A stretch of DNA of 64,000 nucleotides from Acidobacteriota bacterium (GTDB lineage: Bacteria; Acidobacteriota; Terriglobia; Acidiferrales; UBA7541). This document shows, in pieces, positions 9,205-21,159 of this stretch. The notes below the pieces were generated by a model that saw only the letters and a list, made by a program, of their open reading frames with translations, made no database searches and was not told the origin of the DNA. The position numbers and the translations under genes were made by a program. Position 1 is the first letter of the stretch. The number at the start of each line of letters is the position of its first letter. The stretch is from positions 124,001-188,000 of the forward strand of contig JABCZF010000002.1 of NCBI GenBank assembly GCA_013289825.1, written 5' to 3'.

Positions 9205-9324
9205 ATGGATCCTGTCGCCATCTCGAACGCGCGGCCTGTCCCTCGGGAATTTCTGAGGGGCACTGGAACGAGCGTGGTCGTACGAATTACCCCTGTCATC
9301 GTACGGGGAGTAACATATAGATGA
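9205..9324 (+). CDS. ilv operon leader peptide (Val/Ile-rich)
   Basis: A 39-codon open frame starting ATG at 9205 and ending TGA at 9322-9324. Its second half reads TSVVVRITPVIVRGV, so seven of fifteen codons in that run are Val and two are Ile. This is the arrangement expected of a leader peptide whose translation senses charged Val- and Ile-tRNA. Its stop codon lies directly at the start of the antiterminator strand, and a Rho-independent terminator follows 34 bases later. No good Shine-Dalgarno sequence precedes the ATG, which fits a near-leaderless transcript from the candidate promoter at 9161-9190. The opposite-strand frame covering this stretch is a shadow. Confidence 0.75.
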   Translation: MDPVAISNARPVPREFLRGTGTSVVVRITPVIVRGVTYR

Positions 9325-9397
9325 TGGTCGCCTAGGACAGCATCACCGGAGAGTTTCGGGGCCATCATCAAAACCAAGATGATGGCCCCAATTTTTT
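9293..9397 (+). promoter_or_regulatory. ilv transcription attenuator with competing hairpins
   Basis: Three mutually exclusive pairings can be drawn. Strand 1, CTGTCATC (9293-9300), lies inside the leader's Val/Ile codons and can pair with strand 2, GATGATGG (9320-9327), using two wobble pairs. Strand 2 is perfectly complementary over eight bases to CCATCATC (9362-9369), strand 3. Strand 3 is also the left arm of the terminator, strand 4 being 9378-9389. Stalling on Val/Ile codons would free strand 2 to sequester strand 3 and prevent termination. The layout is that of proteobacterial ilv/his/trp attenuators (established mechanism); its use here is inferred. Confidence 0.72.
9358..9397 (+). 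terminator. Rho-independent terminator of the ilv attenuator
   Basis: Perfect 12-base-pair stem GGGGCCATCATC (9358-9369) with GATGATGGCCCC (9378-9389), an eight-base A/C loop, then AA followed by six T residues (9392-9397). It lies between the leader peptide and ilvD. Confidence 0.88.
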
Positions 9398-9449
9398 GGA
9401 ACTGTAGCGCCAGGGAAGGTCCCCAATAGCCAGGGAGGAGAACGTACCT

Positions 9450-11207
9450 GTGACTGGATCTCTACTGAAGCCTCGTAGCAGCGCACTTACCGACGGCCCA
9501 CATCGTGCCGGAGCCCGCTCCATGTTGCGCGCTTGCGGTCTTGGGGATGACGATTTTAGGAAGCCCCTCGTCGGCGTGGCCAATACTTGGATCGAAATCG
9601 GCCCCTGCAACTATCACCTTCGCGAACTTGCTGTACACGTCAAGGATGGCATTCGTGCCGCCGGCGGCACTCCTCTCGAATTCAACACCGTTTCCATCTC
9701 TGATGGCATCACCATGGGCACGGAGGGCATGCGTGCGTCGCTCATCAGCCGCGAGGTCATTACCGATTCCATCGAACTCGTCACTCGCGGCAATCTCTTC
9801 GACGCTCTTATCGTTTTAGTCGGATGTGACAAGACCATCCCCGCCGGCATCATGGCTCTGGCGCGTTTGAATATTCCCGGCCTGGTTCTCTACGGCGGCT
9901 CGATCGCGCCCGGAAAATTTGAAGGTCATGCGGTCACGATTCAGGACGTTTACGAAGCCATCGGCAGCCATTCGCATGGTGGAATGTCCGACGCCCGTTT
10001 CAAAGCACTGGAAGACTCCGCATGTCCGGGAGCGGGCGCTTGCGGCGGGCAGTTCACCGCCAATACCATGGCCCTCGTCTCGGAATTCCTCGGCATCGCT
10101 CCAATGGGTCTCTCGAGCGTTCCCGCTACGGATGCGGGCAAGGCCCATGCCGGCCACCGCGCAGGCGAACTGGTTATGGATCTTCTTCGCGGCGACGTCA
10201 CCCCGTCGAAAATCATCACCAAGGCGGCCATCGAAAACGCCATCGCCGGAGTCGCCGCCACCGGCGGCTCGACAAACTCCGTCTTGCATCTGCTGGCGAT
10301 CGCCAACGAAGCGCACATTCCGCTTACGATCGACGACTTCGACGGCATCAGCCGACGCGTTCCCATTATTGCCGACCTAAAACCCGGCGGACGTTTCGTG
10401 GCCACCGATCTCTACGCCGCCGGGGGCACTGCGCTGGTTGCCAAACGGCTTCTTGACGCGGAATTCCTTCGCGGCGACGCCCTTACGGTCACTGGGCGCA
10501 CGCTCGCCGAAGAAGCCGCTGCGGCCAGAGAGACTCCTCGACAGGAAGTCGTGCGAAAAATCGACGCGCCTCTGAAACCGACAGGCGGCTTGGTCATTTT
10601 AAAAGGCAATCTCGCGCCCGAGGGCTCGGTCATAAAAGTTGCAGGTCACGACTTTCAAAACTTCCGCGGCCCGGCGCGCGTTTTCGATAACGAAGAAGCC
10701 GCTTTCGCCGCCGTCGAGCGCAACCAAATCCACTCGGGCGATGTCGTGGTAATCCGCTACGAAGGTCCCAAGGGCGGCCCCGGCATGCGCGAAATGCTGG
10801 CGGTCACCGCCGCGCTGGTCGGCCGAGGTCTTGGCGATTCCGTTGCCCTGCTCACCGACGGGCGTTTTTCCGGCGCCACACACGGCTTCATGGTCGGCCA
10901 CGTTGCACCGGAAGCCGCGAACGGCGGCCCCATCGCGGCTATCGCCGATGGCGACACGATTGTCTTCGACATAGCAAGCCGCAAACTCGACGTTGAGCTG
11001 ACCGACGCCGAAATCGAAGAGCGCCTGGCCTCCTGGAAGCCTCCGGCTCCGCGTTTCTCGAGCGGCGTAATGGCCAAATACGCTTTACTGGTTTCCTCTG
11101 CGGCTATCGGCGCGATCACCGCCGTGCCCGCTTCTTTTCTATCACCAACTCGGGCTCAAATACTTGCGTCAAATCCTCGACACGCGCAATCGGGAAGGAC
11201 CCTATGA
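9450..11207 (+). CDS. ilvD: Dihydroxy-acid dehydratase
   Basis: Fe-S enzyme that dehydrates 2,3-dihydroxy-isovalerate and -methylvalerate to the 2-oxo acids of valine and isoleucine synthesis, in the cytoplasm. The three conserved cluster cysteines are visible at C53 (GPCNYH), C126 (GCDKTIPAG) and C198 ([11 protein letters not shown]), and the length of 585 residues is normal. The start is GTG at 9450 behind GGGAGGAG (9433-9440). It is the first structural gene after the attenuator and overlaps ilvB by four bases, so the pair is translationally coupled. Gene order ilvD-B-N-C puts the late dehydratase before the earlier enzymes. Confidence 0.96.
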   Translation: MTGSLLKPRSSALTDGPHRAGARSMLRACGLGDDDFRKPLVGVANTWIEIGPCNYHLRELAVHVKDGIRAAGGTPLEFNTVSISDGITMGTEGMRASLISREVITDSIELVTRGNLFDALIVLVGCDKTIPAGIMALARLNIPGLVLYGGSIAPGKFEGHAVTIQDVYEAIGSHSHGGMSDARFKALEDSACPGAGACGGQFTANTMALVSEFLGIAPMGLSSVPATDAGKAHAGHRAGELVMDLLRGDVTPSKIITKAAIENAIAGVAATGGSTNSVLHLLAIANEAHIPLTIDDFDGISRRVPIIADLKPGGRFVATDLYAAGGTALVAKRLLDAEFLRGDALTVTGRTLAEEAAAARETPRQEVVRKIDAPLKPTGGLVILKGNLAPEGSVIKVAGHDFQNFRGPARVFDNEEAAFAAVERNQIHSGDVVVIRYEGPKGGPGMREMLAVTAALVGRGLGDSVALLTDGRFSGATHGFMVGHVAPEAANGGPIAAIADGDTIVFDIASRKLDVELTDAEIEERLASWKPPAPRFSSGVMAKYALLVSSAAIGAITAVPASFLSPTRAQILASNPRHAQSGRTL

Positions 11208-12916
11208 AGCTCACCGGCGCAGAAATTCTCTGCGAATCGCTCACCAAGCTGGGCGTGCAACACATTTTCGGATACCCCGGCGGCGCGATTCTTCCCGTTT
11301 ACGACGCCCTCGGTAAATCCAAGCTCCATCACATTCTCGTGCGCCACGAACAGGGCGCCACGCACATGGCTGACGGATATGCGCGCGCCACGGGTGGCGT
11401 TGGCGTGGCCATGGCAACTTCCGGGCCAGGCGCAACCAACATGGTCACCGGAATCGCCACCGCCATGCTCGATTCCTCTCCCGTTGTGTGCATCACTGGC
11501 CAGGTGAGCAGCAAGCTGCTCGGAACTGACGCCTTTCAAGAAATTGACATCACCGGCATCACCATGCCGATCACCAAGCACAACGTCGTCGTGTCTCGCG
11601 CCGAGGACGTCGCGCGCACCGTCCGCGAAGCCTTCGTCATCGCGAACACCGGACGACCCGGCCCGGTTCTCGTCGATATCACCAAAGACGCGCAACAGGC
11701 TTCTTGTGAATTCGATTGGGAGGCCTGCGCTCCAAGACTTCCCCAGAAACGCCTGCGCAACGATCACAATCAGGCCGAATTCGACCGCGCCCTCGAATTG
11801 CTCAACACCGCAAAGCGCCCGCTCATTCTCGCGGGCCGCGGCATCATGCTTTCCGGCGCGATGCGCGCTTTCGAGCAATTTGTTCGCACCTCGAACATTC
11901 CCGTGGCCATGACCCTGCTCGGCATCGGCTGCTTCCCGGCCTCCGATCCGATGAACCTCGGCATGATGGGTATGCACGGCGAAGCCTGGGTCAATCACGC
12001 CATTCAAGAATCCGATCTGCTCATCGCCATCGGCATGCGCTTTGATGACCGTGTCACCGGCGACCTGCGCACTTACGCGAAGGGCGCACGCAAGATTCAC
12101 ATCGAAATCGACCGCGCGGAGATCAACAAGAACGTCAAAGTGGACGCGGCTCTGGTCGGGGATGCTCGCCAGACGCTCGAAAAGCTCATCCCCCACACCG
12201 CCAACCCGGACCGCGGCCCGTGGCTTGCTCATATCAAGGAGCTAAAGGGTGATTCCGCCGTGCGCGACATCCAAAGCCTTCCCGACAACGGCCATCTTTA
12301 CGCCGCTCACGTCATCAACGACCTCTGGAAAGAAACGCGCGGCGAAGCCATCGTCGTCACCGACGTCGGCCAGCACCAGATGTGGGAAGCGCAGTATTAC
12401 CACCACAACCAGCCCCGCACGCTCATTACTTCGGGCGGCCTGGGCACCATGGGTTTTGCCCTGCCCGCGGCCATCGGCGCAAAATTCGCAAAGCCGGAAT
12501 CCGAGGTGTGGGTGGTCGCGGGCGATGGCGGTTTTCAGATGACCATGTGCGAGCTCGCCACCATCGTGCAGGAAAAAATCAACATCAAGATCGCCATTAT
12601 CAATAACGGTTTTCTCGGCATGGTCCGCCAGTGGCAGGAATTTTTCTACGACAAGCGTTACGTCGCGACACCCCTGGTAGCGCCCGATTTCGCCGCCCTC
12701 GCGAATGCCTTCGGCATCCGCGGCGAGCGCATCACAGCCCGCGGAGACGTGCTTCCGACAATTCGCTCCGCGCGCGAATCCAAGGAAACCGTGCTCATCG
12801 ATTTCCGCGTCGAGCAGGAAGACTCCGTCTATCCCATGGTTCCTGCGGGCGCTTCTCTCCACGAAATGATTCGCCGCCCCAATAACCCGCTGGTCGAAAC
12901 GGCATCGGAGCCCTAG
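11204..12916 (+). CDS. ilvB: Acetolactate synthase, large catalytic subunit
   Basis: ThDP/FAD enzyme that condenses pyruvate with pyruvate or 2-oxobutyrate, the first common step of Val/Leu/Ile synthesis. The N-terminal domain has the catalytic Glu in [16 protein letters not shown]. The central FAD domain follows, and the C-terminal ThDP-binding motif is [16 protein letters not shown] with IINN. Length (570 residues) is typical. The ATG overlaps the ilvD stop (ATGA). The regulatory subunit gene follows within 25 bases, as expected for a biosynthetic, feedback-regulated enzyme and not a catabolic AlsS. Confidence 0.96.
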   Translation: MKLTGAEILCESLTKLGVQHIFGYPGGAILPVYDALGKSKLHHILVRHEQGATHMADGYARATGGVGVAMATSGPGATNMVTGIATAMLDSSPVVCITGQVSSKLLGTDAFQEIDITGITMPITKHNVVVSRAEDVARTVREAFVIANTGRPGPVLVDITKDAQQASCEFDWEACAPRLPQKRLRNDHNQAEFDRALELLNTAKRPLILAGRGIMLSGAMRAFEQFVRTSNIPVAMTLLGIGCFPASDPMNLGMMGMHGEAWVNHAIQESDLLIAIGMRFDDRVTGDLRTYAKGARKIHIEIDRAEINKNVKVDAALVGDARQTLEKLIPHTANPDRGPWLAHIKELKGDSAVRDIQSLPDNGHLYAAHVINDLWKETRGEAIVVTDVGQHQMWEAQYYHHNQPRTLITSGGLGTMGFALPAAIGAKFAKPESEVWVVAGDGGFQMTMCELATIVQEKINIKIAIINNGFLGMVRQWQEFFYDKRYVATPLVAPDFAALANAFGIRGERITARGDVLPTIRSARESKETVLIDFRVEQEDSVYPMVPAGASLHEMIRRPNNPLVETASEP

Positions 12917-12939
12917 AGGCCTTGGGCAAGGAGGACACC

Positions 12940-13470
12940 ATGCAAACACTGGTCGCATACGTCGAAAACAAACCGGGCGTGCTCAACCGCGTCTCCTCGC
13001 TCGCTCGACGGCTGGCCATCAACATCGATTCCCTCACGGTCGGTCCGACGGATAATCCGCAAGTCGCGCGCATGACCATCGTCGCCCACACCGACGAAAA
13101 AGGCGGCCATCGTCTGGAAGCCAGCCTGGAAAAACTGGTCGACGTTCTGCTGGCGGAAAACATCTCCGAACGCTCCTTGCTCGAGCGCGATTTGGCACTG
13201 ATCAAAGTCCTCGCGGACCAGCAATCCCGTCCGCACCTCATGGAGCTGATCAAAGTTTTCCGCGCCCGCGTGGTAGATGTCGCTCCGGAATCGCTGATCA
13301 TCGAGGTCTCCGGCACCGTAGATAAAATCGACGGCCTCCTCGAAGTCCTCCGCCCTTTCGGCGTTCTGGAAATGGCGCGCAGCGGCCGCATAAGCATGAC
13401 TCGTGGCGGAGACCTGCTTCGTCCGCCAGGCGCCGCGATGGCTTCCGTCGAACCGGCCAACGTGACGTAA
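12940..13470 (+). CDS. ilvN: Acetolactate synthase, small regulatory subunit
   Basis: Regulatory partner of IlvB that confers valine feedback inhibition (family knowledge). The 176-residue product begins [19 protein letters not shown], a classic ACT domain, followed by [20 protein letters not shown] and the C-terminal ALS_ss_C region. ATG at 12940 is chosen because AAGGAGG lies just upstream at 12928-12934; a TTG at 12922 would add only six residues. The length is that of the long IlvH-type subunit. Confidence 0.93.
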   Translation: MQTLVAYVENKPGVLNRVSSLARRLAINIDSLTVGPTDNPQVARMTIVAHTDEKGGHRLEASLEKLVDVLLAENISERSLLERDLALIKVLADQQSRPHLMELIKVFRARVVDVAPESLIIEVSGTVDKIDGLLEVLRPFGVLEMARSGRISMTRGGDLLRPPGAAMASVEPANVT

Positions 13471-13597
13471 TGGCAAGGGAGCGATTCCCGCCTGGCTCTG
13501 GCCGTCGAGCTGTACCCAAACATCGGGCGGAAGGTTTCGAGTAAGAGTCTTTCAAAAACTGCAATTCCCGGCCGCAAACCGGCCCCAAGAGGACAAA

Positions 13598-14635
13598 ATG
13601 GCAAATCTCTACTACGACGACTCCGCAGATCTCGCTCTGATCCAATCCAAAAAAGTCGCCATCATCGGCTACGGCTCGCAAGGCCACGCCCATTCTCTAA
13701 ATCTCCGTGACAGCGGGGTAAGCGTCCGCGTTGGCCTCCCGGAAGGCAGCGCCTCCCGCGCCAAAGCTGAAAAAGAAGGCCTCACGGTCAACACCCCCGC
13801 CCAAGCCGCCGCATGGGCCGACGTCATCATGATTCTTGCGCCCGACACGAAGCAGCCGAAACTCTATCGCGAGCAGATCGAGCCGCATCTCCTAAAAGGC
13901 AAGACGCTCATGTTCGCCCACGGCTTCAACATCCGTTTCGGCACCATCAAGCCGCCCGCAAGCGTTGACGTGTCCATGATCGCGCCCAAGGCCCCCGGCC
14001 ATCGCGTCCGCGAAGTCTTCACCGAAGGCGGCGGCACGCCAGCTCTTATCGCCGTCGAACAAGACCCGAGCGGCAGCGCCAAGGCTCTCGCGCTCTCTTA
14101 CGGCAAAGGTCTCGGGTGCACCCGCGCCGGCGTTCTGGAAACCACCTTCACCGAAGAAACCGAAACCGATCTGTTCGGAGAACAAGCCGTCCTCTGCGGC
14201 GGCGTCAGCGAACTCATCAAAGCTGGCTTTGACACGCTGGTGGCCGCAGGCTATCAACCGGAAGTGGCCTATTTCGAATGCATGCACGAACTCAAACTCA
14301 TCGTTGATCTTATCTACCGCGGCGGCCTCAGCTACATGCGCTATTCCGTCAGCGACACAGCCGAACAAGGCGACTACACCGCCGGCCCGCGCATCATCAC
14401 GCAAAAAACCCGCGAAGAAATGCGCCAAATCCTGGCGGAAATCCGCGACGGCAGCTTTGCCAAAAAGTGGATTGCGGAAAATGAAGCGGGCTGCCCGAAC
14501 TTCCTCGCGACGCGCAAGCGCGAGCAAAGCCATCCCGTCGAACAGCTCGGTCCCAAGCTTCGCGCCATGATGCCCTTTCTCCAGCCGGTTATCGCTCCTG
14601 GCCTTGAAGAAAAGGCCGCGGCCTCAAAAAAATGA
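13598..14635 (+). CDS. ilvC: Ketol-acid reductoisomerase
   Basis: NADPH- and Mg-dependent isomeroreductase acting on acetolactate or acetohydroxybutyrate. The N-terminal Rossmann motif is [17 protein letters not shown], and the C-terminal knotted domain shows [11 protein letters not shown] and [17 protein letters not shown]. At 345 residues it is a short class I enzyme. The ribosome-binding site AAGAGG lies just before the ATG. The 127-base gap after ilvN carries a small hairpin (GGCCG 13570-13574 with CGGCC 13580-13584) directly upstream of that site, which could modulate initiation (inference). It closes the ilv operon. Confidence 0.96.
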   Translation: MANLYYDDSADLALIQSKKVAIIGYGSQGHAHSLNLRDSGVSVRVGLPEGSASRAKAEKEGLTVNTPAQAAAWADVIMILAPDTKQPKLYREQIEPHLLKGKTLMFAHGFNIRFGTIKPPASVDVSMIAPKAPGHRVREVFTEGGGTPALIAVEQDPSGSAKALALSYGKGLGCTRAGVLETTFTEETETDLFGEQAVLCGGVSELIKAGFDTLVAAGYQPEVAYFECMHELKLIVDLIYRGGLSYMRYSVSDTAEQGDYTAGPRIITQKTREEMRQILAEIRDGSFAKKWIAENEAGCPNFLATRKREQSHPVEQLGPKLRAMMPFLQPVIAPGLEEKAAASKK

Positions 14636-14778
14636 CGCAGAAATTTGACCTGTCGCCGGGCCGCTAACTCTTGGTGCGCCAGCCGGACTCTCGCACGTTG
14701 CCCAGGTTGGGGCTTCACAGGCAGCCATGCGCCGCTGGTATGCTTGCTCTTCTTTGTTTCCGCCTGGTCACCTCGATT

Positions 14779-14795
14779 AACTACGCTGTGTAGTT
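14779..14795 (+). promoter_or_regulatory. Palindromic operator candidate upstream of rpiR-type gene
   Basis: AACTACGCTGTGTAGTT is an inverted repeat with perfect six-base arms and a five-base centre. It overlaps a TTGACA hexamer (14794-14799) that could be the -35 element of the RpiR-family gene starting at 14832. The -10 region is unconvincing. Possible autoregulatory site. Confidence 0.4.
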
Positions 14796-14831
14796 GACAA
14801 CGCCGCAGGTTTTAGGCAATTCTCTGGCGCC

Positions 14832-15701
14832 ATGAAACGACCTTCGGTTCCTCTGCAAGCCTCGGTTCCCTCTCTCGCCGAGCGCATCGAACTCCTCAGT
14901 GCCAAGCGCCAGGAGATCATCCGCCCCATTCTCGAGCATCCGCGCGACTACGTTCTCTTAAGCGTGCGCGCCATGGCCAAACGCCTTCGCACCGACCCCG
15001 CCACAGTCGTTCGCATCGTCCGCGGCCTCGGTTTTGCCAGCTATCGTGACTTTCAACGCCATCTCCACGACCTGTCCATCGCCTTCGCCACTTCTCTCGA
15101 CACCATGCAATCCGCGGGCCGCGTCACCAGCATGCCCGCCTACGTCCGCGAGGCCCTGGAGCAAGACCTCAAGAATCTCCACGGCCTCAAGAACAGCCTC
15201 GATGCCCCACGCCTGGTCTCCCTGGCCAAACGCTTCTATGACGCCCGCCGCATCGTGCTCCTTGCCGGCGATCTAGCCGCTTTTCTCGCCGATTATCTCG
15301 AGTATCAAATCACGCTGCTCGGCCTGCCAGTCTTCACCGCCACGTCCGCCGGCCGCATCGCTCACCTGGTCCGCACCGTCAACCAGCGCGACCTGGTCCT
15401 GGCCATCAGCTTCCGCCGCGGCCTCCGCCAAACCGTCGAAGGCGTGCATCTGGCCCACGCGCGCAGCGCCTATTGCGTGGGCATCGCGGACACCTACGTC
15501 TCCCCCCTGGCCCGCGAATGCGACGAAGTGTTCCTCGCCAGCGTCGAATCCACCTCCTTCGGCGCTTCCTACGCCGCCCCCGTCGCCCTCGTCAACGCCA
15601 TCCTCGCCGCCTGCGGCCAGTACCGCCGTCCGCAGACCCTGGCCATCCTCAAAGAGATAGCTGAAGAGCAGCGCAAAGGCTTCCGCTGGTACACGGTTTG
15701 A
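14832..15701 (+). CDS. RpiR/MurR-family transcriptional regulator (HTH + SIS)
   Basis: Sugar-phosphate-type repressor of 289 residues. The N-terminal HTH_6 domain occupies about residues 15-90 (LLSVRAMAKRLRTDPATVVR, then LGFASYRDFQRHL). A SIS sugar-isomerase domain follows from about 130 to 265 (IVLLAGDLAAFLADYL, DLVLAISFRRGLRQTV). In this family the SIS domain binds phosphorylated sugars; MurR, for example, senses N-acetylmuramate 6-phosphate (family knowledge). It stands between the ilv operon and the murein-peptidase genes, all on the same strand, and may regulate the latter (inference). A palindrome lies just upstream. Confidence 0.85.
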   Translation: MKRPSVPLQASVPSLAERIELLSAKRQEIIRPILEHPRDYVLLSVRAMAKRLRTDPATVVRIVRGLGFASYRDFQRHLHDLSIAFATSLDTMQSAGRVTSMPAYVREALEQDLKNLHGLKNSLDAPRLVSLAKRFYDARRIVLLAGDLAAFLADYLEYQITLLGLPVFTATSAGRIAHLVRTVNQRDLVLAISFRRGLRQTVEGVHLAHARSAYCVGIADTYVSPLARECDEVFLASVESTSFGASYAAPVALVNAILAACGQYRRPQTLAILKEIAEEQRKGFRWYTV

Positions 15702-15874
15702 CGTCAAGCCCAATAACGCAACAAACGTTTCTAGATCCGAGCGCTCGATCTGTCCAATTCCAACTCACCATCTCTTCTCTTCGAATCCGACCTTCGCCGG
15801 TCTTTCCGAAAAGACTCTGATCTGGCAACATCTGTATCTCGCCTAGAACGGCGTTCTCGGTTATCATGTCGTCG

Positions 15875-15886
15875 AGTCATATGACT
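15875..15886. promoter_or_regulatory. Short perfect palindrome upstream of the VanX-type gene
   Basis: AGTCATATGACT is a perfect 12-base palindrome 54 bases before the VanX-type start codon, in a 238-base gap that is otherwise featureless. It could be an operator; no second copy was noticed. Confidence 0.25.
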
Positions 15887-15939
15887 TCGTCTTTGGTTTC
15901 TTGATGCTTCTGCCCAACCATGAGGAGTTTTCGCCGTTC

Positions 15940-17040
15940 ATGCGTCACCCTGCTCCGAAGCAGTCCAGACGGCCCGTCGGGCTTCCGGTTTTTCGAGCTA
16001 TCGCATTGTCCATCTTTTGTTCGCTCCCCCATCTCGCCGCGCAAACCGCTTCTACTCTCGAACCTGGTCCCAAGCCGCACGACATTCCCGCGCGCTGGAA
16101 GCCCTGGATCGGCGAATACGGCGGCTCCCCTTCGTCCGTAGGGGCGCTCACCGTCTATGTGGTCTCTGAGAAAAACGGCTACATCGAAATCTTGGATCGG
16201 AGCAACCGGCCTGATGGCGTGCACTACGAGAATGCGGAAAAATTTCCTGCAGAAGGATCCTCGCCCTCGGCGCACGGATTGCGTAGCGGCCGGTCCGGCG
16301 AGCGAGAGCTGGTTTCGGGCGATGTCGTAGACGGCAAAATAACGCCGGACTTCGGTGCCCGCGCCCAAGTCGCGATCGCTCCTGTCCATCCGGTCAAAGA
16401 ACTCGAGAAGCAAGCTCTAGCGGCCTCCCCGCCGCAGGAAAACAGGCCATTCCGGAGGCCCGAACTCGTCGAACTGACGACGCTCGACGCGGCCATGCGT
16501 CTCGACATCCGCTACGCCACTACAAACGATTTTCTCGGGACCCCCGTCTACACCCAAGCTCGCGCTTTTCTCCAACGCCCCGCCGCGGAGGCTCTGGTCC
16601 GAGCCCTCGCTAAACTCCAGCCCCTCGGCTACGGCTTGCTCATCCATGACGCCTATCGCCCCTGGTACGTCACCAAAATCTTCTGGGACGCCACTCCCCC
16701 CGAAGGAAAAATCTTCGTCGCCGATCCCGCCGAAGGCTCGCGGCACAATCGCGGCTGCGCCGTTGATCTCACGCTCTACGATCTCCGCACCGGCAAGCCC
16801 ATCGAAATGCCCGGCACTTATGACGAAATGTCTCCGCGCTCCTTCCCCGACTATCCGGGCGGCACTTCTCTCGAGCGCTGGCATCGCGACCTGCTTCGCC
16901 GCGCCATGGAATCCGAGGGTTTCACCGTCTACGAGCACGAATGGTGGCACTTCGATTACAAAGACTGGCGCGAATACCCAATTTTGAACATTAAGTTTGA
17001 AGAATTGCATTCCGGCCAAGGACTCCCGAGCGTCCCATAG
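15940..17040 (+). CDS. Exported D-alanyl-D-alanine dipeptidase (VanX/DdpX family)
   Basis: Zinc dipeptidase of the M15D family. The signature SRHNRGCAVD at residues 267-276 supplies His269 and Asp276, and EWWH at 334-337 supplies the catalytic Glu334 and the His337 ligand. The family hydrolyses D-Ala-D-Ala released from or destined for peptidoglycan. ATG at 15940 has GAGGAG upstream (15922-15927) and opens a signal peptide (basic start, hydrophobic stretch, LAAQTA), so the enzyme is exported, unlike cytoplasmic VanX of vancomycin resistance. Residues 30 to about 150 form an extra beta-rich region absent from minimal VanX. The DacB fusion starts 40 bases downstream. Confidence 0.9.
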   Translation: MRHPAPKQSRRPVGLPVFRAIALSIFCSLPHLAAQTASTLEPGPKPHDIPARWKPWIGEYGGSPSSVGALTVYVVSEKNGYIEILDRSNRPDGVHYENAEKFPAEGSSPSAHGLRSGRSGERELVSGDVVDGKITPDFGARAQVAIAPVHPVKELEKQALAASPPQENRPFRRPELVELTTLDAAMRLDIRYATTNDFLGTPVYTQARAFLQRPAAEALVRALAKLQPLGYGLLIHDAYRPWYVTKIFWDATPPEGKIFVADPAEGSRHNRGCAVDLTLYDLRTGKPIEMPGTYDEMSPRSFPDYPGGTSLERWHRDLLRRAMESEGFTVYEHEWWHFDYKDWREYPILNIKFEELHSGQGLPSVP

Positions 17041-17080
17041 CGGGCACAGGTCCTGGCCGATTTTTCGGGAGGGTATTACC

Positions 17081-20335
<3,255 letters not shown>

Positions 20336-20534
20336 TGATCGAACTCTTCCAGATTTGAGGGAATACCTTCGACTCCGAAACGCTCTCGAGGGCCAGACTT
20401 ATCCGCCCGCGGCAGCTAGAAGATCGCGAATGTTTTTAGTCTAGCAGTGCTGCCGAATCGGTAGGAAGCCTATCAGGCAAAAACACTCGGCGCACAAGCT
20501 GCCCCGCGCCGATCTCTACTCACTACCCACTCGC

Positions 20535-20924
20535 TCAACCCAAAGACGTCTTGCCCATCTCCGCCACCCGCCGCTCATAGGTCATCTCTGCCCAACCATG
20601 CCGCCCGTAATACCGCAGGACAATCTTATGCCCCGGCACAATCTTCGCGCGGGCCTTGGTCAACGAATCCGACAGGGTCACCCACTGCCCATCCACCAGG
20701 TAGCTACCTTCCCAACCGCGCAACTCGAAACGTCCATCATTCTTAAGGATCAAGGGCGCCGCCGTGCAAGGCTTGACCTTGCCCCGCACTTTCGCCTGCG
20801 TGCACTGGTAACTCCCAGAAACATCCACATCCTCCTGCGCTTTGGCGGAAGGATTTAGCGCGAAACATAAGGCCGAGAAGGCCACCAATCGCAAGAAGCT
20901 CTGTGCCACCCGTTCGAGTCCCAT
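20535..20924 (-). CDS. Small secreted protein of unknown function
   Basis: A 130-residue product with a signal peptide: basic start, FLRLVAFSALCFALNPSAKAQ, cleavage probably after AKA. The mature part begins VSGSYQCTQAKVRGKVKPC and continues with alternating beta-strand text (LILKNDGRFELRGWEGSYLV, KIVLRYYGR), suggesting a small lipocalin-like or beta-sandwich fold with one possible disulfide. ATG at 20924 is chosen for the signal peptide and a GGAG four bases before it; the frame runs open to 21032. It lies convergent to the DacB fusion across a 199-base gap in which I see nothing. No function is assigned. Confidence 0.7.
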   Translation of the reverse strand: MGLERVAQSFLRLVAFSALCFALNPSAKAQEDVDVSGSYQCTQAKVRGKVKPCTAAPLILKNDGRFELRGWEGSYLVDGQWVTLSDSLTKARAKIVPGHKIVLRYYGRHGWAEMTYERRVAEMGKTSLG

Positions 20925-21159
20925 GGGTCTCCGTCGCCGAGGAGGGTAGCTGCGGGGCTCCGTCCCTGACCATTGGTACAGGTGCAACTCACCAGCCAAG
21001 CCTCGACCTTCTAATCCACTCATAACAAACAATTTAGAAACTACCGGACCTGTACTTCAGGGCTCCCTGGGAAGATTCCTTCCCATTATTCACAGTAGAA
21101 AGGACTTGCTTCGAAACCAGGAGCCACCGCCGGGGAAACTGCCGTACGGCTCAATTTAT

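Noticed and set aside
15940-17040. Vancomycin-resistance role for the VanX-type gene
   Set aside because: The protein has a signal peptide and there is no vanA/vanH or vanRS; acting on external D-Ala-D-Ala is more likely.
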